Source of the DNA: Mytilus galloprovincialis
Taxonomy: Eukaryota > Mollusca > Bivalvia > Mytilida > Mytilidae
DNA: 64,000 nt
Assembly (NCBI RefSeq): GCF_965363235.1
Contig: NC_134840.1
Coordinates: 86,610,916 to 86,674,915 of the forward strand
Reading direction: 5' to 3'
Below are positions 11,690 through 22,700 of this stretch, piece after piece (positions within the stretch are counted from its first letter, which is position 1; every line of letters begins with the position of its first letter). A program made the translations under genes and the position numbers. Below the pieces are notes generated by a model. The model was not told where the DNA came from. It saw only the letters and a program-made list of their open reading frames with translations, and did not search any database.

Positions 11690-11815
11690 ATCTAAATTCC
11701 GAGTTGTTTTCAGCTTAAATGTTGTGTCTATACTTGCACAACTGTTCGGGTTACACTTCTGCAGGAAATGGCCGGTTTGCTGTCACTCTGACAGCCTCTT
11801 GTTTATTTCGAAATA
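11690..11815 (-). repeat. Terminal fragment of Helitron-like elements, chimeric
   Basis: Positions 11690-11770 resemble the right end of the element at 56355-56440 (AATGTTGTGTC...ACTTGC...GTTCGGGTT...CTGC). They run straight into CCGGTTTGCTGTCACTCTGACAGCC at 11773-11797, written here only in part: stem GGCTGTCA/TGACAGCC. The latter matches the end of the tandem-repeat element at 47418-47453. Short terminal hairpins of this kind are typical of Helitron-like elements. Confidence 0.55.
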
Positions 11816-13139
11816 AGAAATAATCCAGTCACAAATTGAATTACGCATATATTGTTTTTTTTTTTTTTTTTTTTTTTGTGGGGGTAAAGTCTCTATAAAA
11901 CAAGGTAGATGCTGGACAAATATAAATTACAAATATAAATAATACCAAATATTCACATTTTTTTTTCAAAATGGTCACAAAGCCATAAATTTGCAATTTC
12001 TTTAATGAAAATGTGCCAAAAAAAAAAATACTCACTAACACTTCGGTTTTGTAGTACAATTCATGAGCAGAAAATTATATAAAAAGTCAAATACCAACTT
12101 ATTACCCCACCAAGGTATCATATTTTACATGAAGTTTAAGAAAATCAACCAAAAAAAAAAAATGAAAATTAGAGGCTAACATTCAGAAATAAGAATCCAT
12201 GATCAGTGTACAATGTAGTATTTTGAAAACTGCTGTTTTCCTATGACCGTGTATTTGGCTGGTTTTTTTTAAATGTGGGTTTTAATTGTTACTTTGGTGG
12301 GTTTTTTTTTTTCTTGTTTTGCTTTGATTAACAAATAATTTTATTAACAAATTAGAACCACATGTTAAAACATTTAGTACGGTGGTCAGACCAAACTTTT
12401 ATCGTCAAACATACTATATGGCTATATTATATATCATTGGATTCGGCAAAATGAGTACTTTTGGATTCTCGATGTTGTCAAAAAGAAATGTGGTAACAGT
12501 TTTGCATACATTAAGGTCAAAAATCAACATACTGTTTTCTTTTGGTTTCCTTTTGTGTTTTCAAAATTGAAAGATATAGGCAGTATTTTGTGTTAAATTT
12601 AAGATACAGACACTTTTTTCAAATCAATTGACAATGAATTATCTCGAAAATTTAAAGAAAAAAAGAGGAAATTATTACTAATGGTAATGGATTAATTCTG
12701 AAAAATGGCGTTTTTCAAAACTTGTTCTATTATACAAGATCAATACCAATTCCTATAGAGTTACAGTAGTTATCTTGCCGGGTGACATTCAAACTCAGCA
12801 ATAAATGATAAATGTTGTTTTCAATTTAAGCCTACTACCCCGAACGTTTATTTTGCAAAGAGCTCATGCATGTAATTCATTACAACCAATAACCACTTAT
12901 TTCCTCGAAAACAGTTACAACTATGAAATCAAAATGATCCACAAAACAGATTTCATCTAGGAGTATCTTCTGGTTCATCTGTCAATGAATTGCTCCTTAA
13001 TTCTGACCATTGACAGGAGCAAAGCTCCGTACATGTTAAGTTTTGTTACGAACAAATACATGACATAATGTTACATAAAGATTTTCCCTTAAATAAACAC
13101 ACAAGATCCTGCAAGAATTCTGCTGACATATGCTTTTCA
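11816..13139. other. Spacer with homopolymers, nothing recognised
   Basis: Contains long poly-T tracts (11856-11877) and poly-A tracts. I see no gene or element boundary. Confidence 0.45.
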
Positions 13140-15480
13140 AAATACACGGGGTGTTATGAATTATTTTATTTTCGCCAAGCTAAACCCCGGAATAGGGGTT
13201 TAGCAATTTGTGATGCGGTCCAAATTGCCGCTTCACAGGGAGATAACCTGACTAAATTTACATCTTTACTGGTGGCAAGCTTGACGCGCATTTTATTCTT
13301 TTCATGATGGAATGATTAAAAGAGATTCTTCAGATCATATATCTTTGAAATAAACTTTCTTGCACAAACAAGGGCTTCATCTTCGTCAGAATTCCCAAAG
13401 CTCCGCAACTAAAATAGTCGTGCGTGTCCTTCAAAGTCTTGTAGACTGTTTTCTTACCTACTCCAAACAGAGACGAAGTTGTGTCGCATCCGGTAAGAAT
13501 ATGTACAGCAGGCTGCAGTTTACAAATTGTTGGAGAAAAGCAAGCACATAGTTGGTGAATGGGTAAAAATCCTCACCCATTCTTTACACTGCTAATGTTC
13601 CTCATCTGCACCTACAACTCGCTTGTATGTCGTAGCGGGCTACAACGTCACCTGTTTGTAGAAGTGAACACACAGAACATCTCACCCGTATCAGAGGTCC
13701 GTATGGTTGTTCTGCCGCTCTTTTCCATTTCTCTAAACTTCATGTTAAAGTATAAGGCATTAATTATCATACGAGTATTGGTCCTTCAGGGCCGTAACTA
13801 CATTGAGGCAAATGAGGCAAATGCCTCATGTTAGAAATTAAAAAAAAAATGAAACAAAAGATTGACTTCATATCAAATTGTTTTCACGGAAAGTGTCTTG
13901 CAAGAGGCAAGTTCTCTTCACTCTCTAGTGTCGCTCCTGCATGTTTTGCGTGATTATGTTTCTATTTTACTTTTAGTTTTCAGAGTTGATGGTCTATTGT
14001 TTGTACTTTTGTGTCCCGTGTTTGTCTTTTGTTCATTTATTATCCAACCTTTATGACTATAGTCTGAGTGTTGATTTTCATTTGTAAACGTGTGGTTTTG
14101 CAATGTTGCATGTCCACCGATGTCCAGACATTGCTCGAGAAAATTTTAAGAATATACGATGCTACTCACAGAAAAAAAGTAGTTTCTGCATGGAGAATTG
14201 AACTTGATATTAAGGAATCCAAAACTGGCTTTTTTTGGTAGATAAAACTAAATAGCTGAAATGATTTACATTAAAGTAAGCTAGGTCACCAATTTCCCGG
14301 TATCAAGACGTGTTCAGACTCTTAAACAGAAAATAAAGGAATATGGAGTAAACGTGCACTGGGCCTAATCGCACACAAAGTCAATACATAGAAAAAAATA
14401 CAAATGATCAATGGTCAAAGTATTTCTTCCTGTTTTTCATCTTGATAGTTGCTCGAGGGTCTTCAACAGTAAAAAAAATTCATAAATACCGTAAAACAAG
14501 GTCAAGATGGTCCCTAGTGTCGACTTAAACAGTACTAGTACTTAAAGTATAATACTGCACTGTCACCATATTTAAATCTAATAAAAAAAATCACCAAAAA
14601 AAAGTCGAGGCACAATACAAGACAAGAACAGACAGACATATCGCAGTCCGGTATTAATGATTATGAGTGAGAATTACGATTTTTGCCTTATCCTACATAT
14701 CGGTCTTTTAAAATGTTTTCCCTAAAACCTAAAAGTCTAAAATTACAATGAATCTATGTGTTTGCTTATAGACAGAATATTGTCAAAAAAAATTGCTAAA
14801 AATTAATTGCGTTTCAATGTAAATAAACTCATCATGCCATAGATACCAGGACTAAATTTTGTATAGACACGCGTTCGAATCCAAAAAAGTAAAAAAAGCC
14901 AAATAAAGTACAAAGTTGAAGAGAAAGTCCGGGAAACGTCCAGAATGAACGATTTTGTGTTATTTTTTTCAGAGCTTCTTGGGGCTTTGAGCGGCCCCAA
15001 GACCCCTCCCCAAAATTTTTTCGCCTCGCTACGCTCGGCGAAAATAGATTTTGCCTCACTTTTAAAAGAGGCTAGTTACGGCCCTGTCCTTGTTGAGTTC
15101 TAAACAAGTTACGACAGTCATTAACATTATTGTCGGAAATAACTTTGAAAGTTTCAGGATTTACAAACGTTCCGGCTAAATAAGCCCACTATAAGGTGGT
15201 ATCATAGGGGATTAGTCACAGTTTTGAAGGAAAAAAACTACCAAGGAAATTGGGGAGAGCCTGCATGTTGGTTTTCTTTAACAGAAAAAAACTTCAATCA
15301 GTCAGGAATCCTTCTCCCTTCAATAATGTGATACACTTTTGTAGGGAGCTGTAGTCTTTGTGCGGCGTTCCTTTTCATGCAGCAAACGACTTTGTTGAGT
15401 TTTTCATGTCGTACATGGCTAAAACGTCTGCTACTGTGTGCGCAGGAGAAAATCATTTGGTCATATATTTATGATAGTCA
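13140..15480 (-). pseudogene. Decayed multicopy metazoan gene with TGCDTTS motif, split by a transposon
   Basis: On the minus strand 13340-13560 reads PIHQLC, then PAVHILTGCDTTSSLFG, then VGKKTVYKTLKD. Further upstream, 13600-13786 gives TRMIINALYFN and KFREMEKSGRTTIRTSD, and 15092-15180 gives AYLAGTFVNPETFKVISDNN. I remember this order (EADTRMILHA, then SGRTTIRTSDTDVVVL, then HALTGCDTTSSLFGxGKK) from large uncharacterised gene families in bivalves and cnidarians. The GCD...GxGKK part recalls the helix-hairpin-helix region of FEN-like nucleases, which is only an analogy. Stops, frameshifts and a 1.3-kb insertion (13787-15086) show the copy is dead. Confidence 0.6.
13787..15086. mobile_element. 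1.3-kb DNA transposon, terminal CAGGGCCGTAACTA repeats, 5-bp duplication
   Basis: The left end reads CAGGGCCGTAACTA and the right end TAGTTACGGCCCTG, an exact 14-bp inverted pair. TCCTT flanks both sides (13782-13786 and 15087-15091). AGGCAAATGCCTCA (left) and TTTTGCCTCA (right) extend the end similarity. No transposase is visible. A remnant of the hammerhead-type repeat lies at 14820-14925. A hAT-like group with 5-bp target duplications is the best guess from memory. Confidence 0.8.
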
Positions 15481-15504
15481 GCTGCAAGGTCACCGACATT
15501 AATT

Positions 15505-16062
15505 TGTAGGATCCTTATATACCATGCCTTATATATCATGTACTGTAGTACGACGCTAGATTAAAACTGACGTGGAAAGGTAACACACGGCCACCGAAAG
15601 CTTCATTTTTATGAAGCCAGGTGGTCGTGTGGTCTAGCGGGACGACTTCAGTGCAGGCGATTTGGTGTCACGATATCTCAGTAGCATGGGTTCGAATCCC
15701 GCCGAGGGAAGACAAAAAAAAAATGCGAAACCAAATTTACAGATCTTACATAGTTGGGTTGATGTTTAGACGAGTTGTATATACATAATGTACACATCCA
15801 TGTATCACCATCACTGCTGGTGATCCGATGGATAAAATTGTTGTAGAGCTGTCACTGGCTCAGACGTACTTATAAATATGAGTATTTTCTGTGACTGTAT
15901 CTTATATTAATTTGTAGGATCCTTTACTATAGATAATTTAGCTGATCTGTAAAAATAACATCTCCATGCCTTATATATCATGTACTGTAGTACGACGCTA
16001 GATTAAAACTGACCTGATAAGGTAACACCCGGCCACCGAAAGCTTCATTTTTAGAGCAACTC
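15505..16062 (+). repeat. Composite SINE repeat, with partly duplicated body
   Basis: The word TTTGTAGGATCCTT...ATGCCTTATATATCATGTACTG occurs twice, at 15505-15600 and 15908-16050, on either side of the tRNA-like head (15613-15712) and its body. The same body recurs at 41250-42240. So the SINE lies within or between tandem copies of its own 3' region. No gene content is visible. Confidence 0.6.
15613..15712 (+). repeat. tRNA-derived SINE head (Leu/Ser-like) with pol III boxes
   Basis: An A-box like TGGTCTAGCGGG is followed by a long variable region and a B-box GGGTTCGAATCCCG, both in good order for RNA polymerase III. The 3' side goes into a poly-A stretch and then the SINE body. A true tRNA is unlikely because the acceptor ends do not pair, and because copies occur at 42237 and 7590. 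Confidence 0.7.
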
Positions 16063-16500
16063 TTTCAAAACATGACACTTCATACATATGAATTACATGA
16101 TTCAGAACAAAATACCTTTAAAGGGAGAAAGTTGAACTTAAACTTCCTGATTAACGCATCTAAATGACTACATGGATTTTAAATGATGTGTATAAAGAAG
16201 AAAGTACTCAATAATCTCTTAAGGGAAAACAATGACTTGTGCCTTCAGCTTTATAGTCTACAACAAACGTCATTGCCTGATAGCAGAAAAAGCTGGTTCA
16301 GGTATTGCTTTTTGAAAGAAAGCAACTTGTTTCTCTGGTTTTTTTTTTTTTTGTTTTTTTTTACCTATTCTTTAAATGTTGGTCTAAATGTGAAAATAAT
16401 AAAGTTCGAAAGTGTGTGCGAATATCTATAAATATATATACAGCCTTAAATAACAGGAATATTACGTACTCGGCTATATATACACATCCGTAAAAGGGTA
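16063..16500. other. Spacer upstream of the GTPBP2 promoter
   Basis: No element or gene is recognised. A poly-T tract lies at 16340-16362. Confidence 0.4.
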
Positions 16501-16537
16501 ATTCCCGACACCGATTTAATATTATTGTTGCCACAGC

Positions 16538-16546
16538 TGATGCAAT
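16538..16546 (+). promoter_or_regulatory. CARE-like site TGATGCAAT upstream of GTPBP2
   Basis: TGATGCAAT is an exact match to the C/EBP-ATF response element bound by ATF4 in the integrated stress response. It lies 124 bp before the predicted GTPBP2 start codon. A 9-mer can occur by chance, so this is only a candidate; the transcription start is not known. Confidence 0.4.
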
Positions 16547-16669
16547 ATGGCGCACAAAAAGGAAATCTTTTTGTGGCCAATTAAACATCGAACAATATCT
16601 ATCATAACTGTATAGAAATCTTGTTATGTCGACATTCATCACATTATATATATAATTAACTAACTGAAG

Positions 16670-16735
16670 ATGTTAGAAATGGATCCTCATCACCACGGAA
16701 TAGAGAGCAATATGTCAAATTCGTTGCCACCGGAG
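16670..16735 (+). CDS. GTPBP2: GTPBP2 exon 1 (residues 1-22)
   Basis: It encodes a short N terminus ending SNSLPPE, then a GT donor at 16736. The final LPPE continues into VEEGNIEYK of exon 2, exactly as in vertebrate GTPBP2, which secures this exon 7.7 kb away from the next. Inner ATGs at 16679 and 16712 are alternative starts. Confidence 0.88.
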
Positions 16736-19700
16736 GTTTGTTTTGGTTTCGTTTTAGCCTGTAAATACGTTGTATTGTGACACAGTATAATGCATTTTTA
16801 TTAGGATTTTTTGCTTTCGTGACTTGTTTTACGCAATTAGTTTAAGTATGCTTTTTTTATTTGGGTACCTTTTACATGCATATAGAAGATCACACCAAAA
16901 GCATCTACCAAGGCAGGTAGATTGATTAACAAATATGATTTTATGCTAAATGGTGTAAAACTAGAGTGTGTTAAAACATATAAATATTTGGGTATACATT
17001 TTTGTGCATCTGGCTCCTTTACAGTAGCCCAGGATGAATTGTATAAAAAGGCTCTAAAAGCCTATTTTAAGTTATCTAAAGATTTTTTATCCTTGCATCC
17101 TTCAGTCAAAACAAGCATGCATGTTTTTGATCATACCATCAAACCCATCTTGCTATACAGCTGTGAGATATGGGGTGCCTTTAATCCTATGTCATCTAAA
17201 TATAGAAATGGAATTTTTTCATTTGACCATATTTATTCTAAATTACCTGCTGAAAAACTTCATACTAAATTCTGTAAATTTATTCTTGGAGCTCCAAAAA
17301 AAAGCACCAATTTTGCAGTATTAACTGAGTTGGGAAGACTACCAATATATTTTAACATGATTAAAGCAATGACTAAATACTATTACAGATTAGAAAAGTC
17401 AGACACTAACTTTCCATTGTTATATAATGCATTTATAGAATCAAAGAAATTGTATGAGTCAAAGAAACCATCATGGTATATGTCATCTGAAAAACTTCTT
17501 TCACTGATTAATAATTATCAAATATCCTCAGACATGGCTAAACCAATTGACAACAGAAAACTAAGAATTGCCATGTTAAAAGATTGGGAAAAGAATCTCA
17601 AAACTCACTCAGAAGGAAAACTTTGCACATATGTTACGTTTAAAGCAAATTTTGGTTGTGAAAAATATCTTGATATTGTTAAAAAATTTGAAGATAGACG
17701 GAGTCTAACAAGATTTCGCATATCTGCTCACCATTTACTTATAGAGAGAGGTAGATATAGTAATACTCCCCGACACAATAGAGTATGTAAGAGATGTTGT
17801 AGTAATGAGGTCGAAGATGAAACACATTTTCTTTTTAACTGTGATAGTTTATCAGATCAAAGGAAAGACATGATAACAATGATAAATAATTGCTGCAAGA
17901 ATTTTCAATATCTTGACCCTAAACAAAAACTGATATGGTTAATGAATAATGAAGATGAGAATTTATTATCAGAATTATGCATGTTCATTAAGAAATATGA
18001 AAAGTTTTAATGGGATTTATTTCCCTCTACTACTTGTAATTTGAACTTTATATTTTCTCCATAGTGAGTTCTAGAGCACCGTCCCTTGATGAATATTGTC
18101 CAGTAGCAATGTTAACCCTTGCTATTGTGCATTAGTCATGAGGAGAATCACTATTGGAGTAATCTCATGTATCTGTAGCTAGTTCTGAAGGATCCCCCCT
18201 TGATGACCTTTGCATTGTTGTGATGAAGTCCCTCACTACTGTGCACTGGTTATGAGGAGAACTACTGCAGATTGAGATACTATATTCCCGGTTCTATTTT
18301 TGCTATTTTTTTAGTTTCCATATTTTAAAATAAACTTAATATCATATCCTTTTAATATTAAATCGGCCTCATTGCACTCAATGTCTCTTACTATAATTAT
18401 ATCCTACATTACTCATATTATCAATTTATTATTTGTGTATTACTTATTGTGTATTTCACTAATGTTTATATAATCATTGTATTATGATGTTTTTGTATCT
18501 TGCCTGACAAGGGCCCATGATTGGAAAAATAAAATAATGTCTAATGTCTAATGTCTACCATGTCTACAGAGTCAGAGGTCAACATATGCCAGTTCAGGTT
18601 GTTGTAATTATGAACTATAACAAATAACTTCAAAAGCAACATTTTATCTCATCCTATTTTGTCTCCATTTACTGATCATTACACACTTTCCCATTCAATT
18701 TTGACAAAAAAGTGAAGCAAAATCTCTAGGTCAATTGTCAAAGATTCGAAACTGGTAATATACTATACAATACAATTTTTTTTTTTTTTAACGCATCTAT
18801 ACTTATATACTGCTGCAGAACATGTAAATCTTTTGAAGTTTTTATATTTTAGTCTATTTTATGTGGCAATAAAGATCACTGTAAGCAAAAAAAAATAAAC
18901 TGTACATTTGTATGCATTCATAATAGAAATGTACAATCACACACAACAGATAAGCAAGCATGATGAGCCTGTAGGAAATCAAATTAAATGTACACATACA
19001 TTTTGTACATGTATAAAAAAATATTGACAGATATGTTATAAAGATTTAATATCAAACTGTTACATGTATATAAATAAAAATCAAAAGTTCATTTTTGAGG
19101 TAATTATATTTAATTGTATATAGTTTTAGACTTGTTAGATGACACAAAGAAATAAATGACATCTATCATCAACTTTAAGAATAATCTTGTATTTGTTTTA
19201 ATTTTCAATATTTTCCCAATCTGTGACATGTTCAAAGTATAAATGTATGTTCCGCAGGCAATATAGGAAAGTTGTACTTACATAAGCCATATCTATAGAA
19301 ATAGGATGTAAACATTAATCCACCATTCTGCCTCTGATGAAGGTCCTTTTTGGACCGAAACCGGTCAGGCTATGAAACATCACCAGGCGCTGTTAATTAT
19401 GTGTATTGGTATATATACTATATTTTTATAAATGTATGTTCCCTAGCACAAAATTTTGTTAGAAACTGTCGATTATTATACTTAATAAGCTGTCATAATG
19501 CTAACTGACTTTAATTATTTAGTAAAACATTGTATTTTGTACTCATGCTTTTATGAAACAACTTTTGAGATTTAAGTTATTAATTTTGTCATTGTTTGTT
19601 TAATAAGGTTGATAGCTTTTCAGAAAATACATATTATAAGAAATTGTCACATTTGTAACATTTTATTCACAATGTGAAGCAAGAATAATTCTATCATTCA

Positions 19701-22700
19701 TACACCCCCTTGTTAATCAATGTTTTTGTTTGTCAGCATAGGTTATTGAATCTTGAAAACATAATTATGTAAATCTCTAAATAAGTTTAAAAAAATAACG
19801 AAACATAAAGTACATTTTAAGACATTTTATCAAATGATAATTATTACTCTCACATACCTGCCAACTTTTCAAAATGCCCATGGGAGTTTTGCGTGCATGA
19901 TGGCTGTCCTAGTCCTAAAAAACCTTCAAGGGGGCCTTCAAATACATTTTAATTTTGTTTTTTTAGCTTCTTCATACTTTTATAAGCCTTGTGTCATTGT
20001 AAAATTAATTATTTTGTTTAAAATTGTGGACAAATTTGCTCTTTCAAATTTCAATTTGGGAGCCTCCATGGGGTAAATCCCCCGCAAATAGTGACAGTTG
20101 GCAGGTATTTGAAAGGGGAGATAATCATTAAACTTTCTTTTTATGGACAAATTTAAGCCACGGTTATAAAAAAAGTTCATTTTTTGAGCTGGTTGTCATA
20201 ACTATATTTATATTTTTTTTTAAACAGTTATGCATGGAAGGTTTTGTTCCTGAAAATTTAAACTACATGTATAATGTTATTACATGTAGGTGTAAGAACA
20301 TATAGCTTGCATACTACATGTATTACATGATAATTACACCATAATTTGATTGATAATATTCATAACATGTGTCTTCAAGTATTATATGTATGTTATTATG
20401 CTGGCAAATTTTATACTTTAAAAAAATGTACCTGGAGGTGTGTTTTATAACAGTAACCATGGTAACAAGAGTAACATGCATATATAGTTGAAACATCTAG
20501 AAATTAATAAAATACTATTCTAATTCCAACATGGCTTCAGAAGTAAGAGATAGTGCAAGACACAAGCCATAGTCCTGATACCAGGGATGGGGTAATTGAA
20601 AATGTAATGGTAATTAAGTGTAATGCATTACAATTTTCCATGTAATTGAATGTAATGTGTAATTGAGCATTCTTTTAATTACATGTAATGGTGATTTAAT
20701 TAAGTACATTGAAAAAAGCATGTAATGCTCAATTACTTTTGAGTTACATTTCAATTACATGTACTTTTTTGTGTTAAAGATAAGGATTTGTGTTTAATAA
20801 TATAAATTGTTAAATTATATTTATTTTTTTAAATATTGATATCACATACTTCTTTAATATATGAAGTCTGTAATTTATTCTGAAGTTTTTATATTATTTA
20901 TTTGACCTACAGAATTTTTTTTCTGAATAGTCTTTTAATAAAAAAAAAATGTGAGAATATTTATTTATGTGTTGTTCAGTTTTTTAGAAAGATCTTTGTA
21001 AACTAAATAGATTGATAAGTTATTAACCACCTTGTTAAACAAAACCAAAAAAAAATGTGTCACAGTGAATTTTTTTTCTTATACAGGTAATTAGAATTTA
21101 AAATCACTGCACACAATCATTTTGTCAAATTAGTATACACAAAAGGATTATAGAAATAAAGATTAATAGCTGTAAAAACAAACTGCAATTAATCAGATTA
21201 AAATGTCAAGGGACAGTGCCACTTTTACATGTATGTTTATCTAATTAGTGAAATACATGTACATGTATTGCTAATATTTAGACATTATGTACATTGTTTG
21301 TACTAAAAATTATTTTCAATATTGTGACAAGCACACTATTTAATATTTTTAAAGTAAAAAAAAACAAACTTTTAATTTATTTATGATTTCATTTCTGAGA
21401 TGTCAAAATACCCAAGTAATTATGAACAAATTCCCTCTCCTATCAACACATCTTCTAATCATGGAACTTCCATGTTCTGATCAAGCAATATCTGCCACAT
21501 AAGCTCCTGTCGAAAAACTTTAGAATTACTGTCAAAGTGTTCAGACCAGAGATATGCAGACTTAATGACAAAACATTAAAATTACTAATGATTATCAAAT
21601 GCAACGCTTAAACTATGCTTATCGGTACGTCATGCATATTTTACACATGGATTTTATATACATGTATAATATTGTTAAAAAAATATTATGATAAATGTAA
21701 TGTGTAATTTAATTAATTACTTTGGTAAAGTAATTGTAATTTAATTAATTTCATTTCAAAAACTGTAATGTGTAATTAGTGTAATTGATCATTTTTGCAA
21801 TGTAATGTGTAATTTAATTAATTACATTCCAATGTAATTGACCCCAAGTCTGCCTGATACATGATCTAACATGAACAACCGGATGTTTTTATTCTGCACC
21901 AACTGTACAGCATGCACCAAATATTTTGATCTTTGATCTTTTATTGTAAATACACATTACCAGCACCTACGTAACACACAGGTATTGAGTACTCATTACT
22001 GAGTTTAACTACTACCATGACTACTAGTATATCAAAGAAGAAGAAGAAGTACAAACGTATACATGTACATACTTGATTCCTTAATATCGCTGCTGAGACA
22101 TAGCTTAAATTTCAAATTTAAATTCAATTTTATATTAAGTCAAAACATGGAAGTATTATATTGACAGGAACTCCAACGAAAAATTAGCACATTCGCACCC
22201 CACTGATTTCTTTAGGAAAATAAAAGGTTCCGACTCAGTATGTCAAGTATGTGATAACTCCTTTGTGGGGTATCTGCGATGCCGCCCTCGCGTGTGTAGT
22301 TTACAGAAACTGATCTTATCACATGATCTGTTATCGAGGGTCTAATCTACCTACCAATGTAAATAAACACGGAAACTCCCGTGGCTAATTGCGAATCGCT
22401 ACATGAATAACGACACCTGTTTCTATTCAATAATTAAAGACTACAGCTGAAACAATCTTAAAAATCGGTCCATATTTAACAGAATGACAAAAGAAAATAA
22501 CTGTATTTGGAAAGAAGATAAGATTATTTTTAGTTTTGTCTAATATGTTTTTATCACTAGAACTAGGAAATCGGAAAATATCGGATTATGCAGATTACAT
22601 GACTCTGAAGTAGAGTGTTTGCAGAAAATAATTTGATGTCCGTGTAGTGTGCCTGATGGCGCCTGATAACTCAAATTTTAAGTTAAAGATTGTAAATTTT

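Noticed and set aside
13179-13204. Perfect 10-bp stem GCTAAACCCC/GGGGTTTAGC as a terminator or attachment site
   Set aside because: It lies inside degraded coding sequence of the pseudogene, and the genome is eukaryotic. It is probably chance.
15613-15712. Functional tRNA-Leu gene
   Set aside because: It has good pol III boxes but no pairing acceptor stem, a poly-A stretch follows, and it occurs in several decayed copies, all typical of a SINE.
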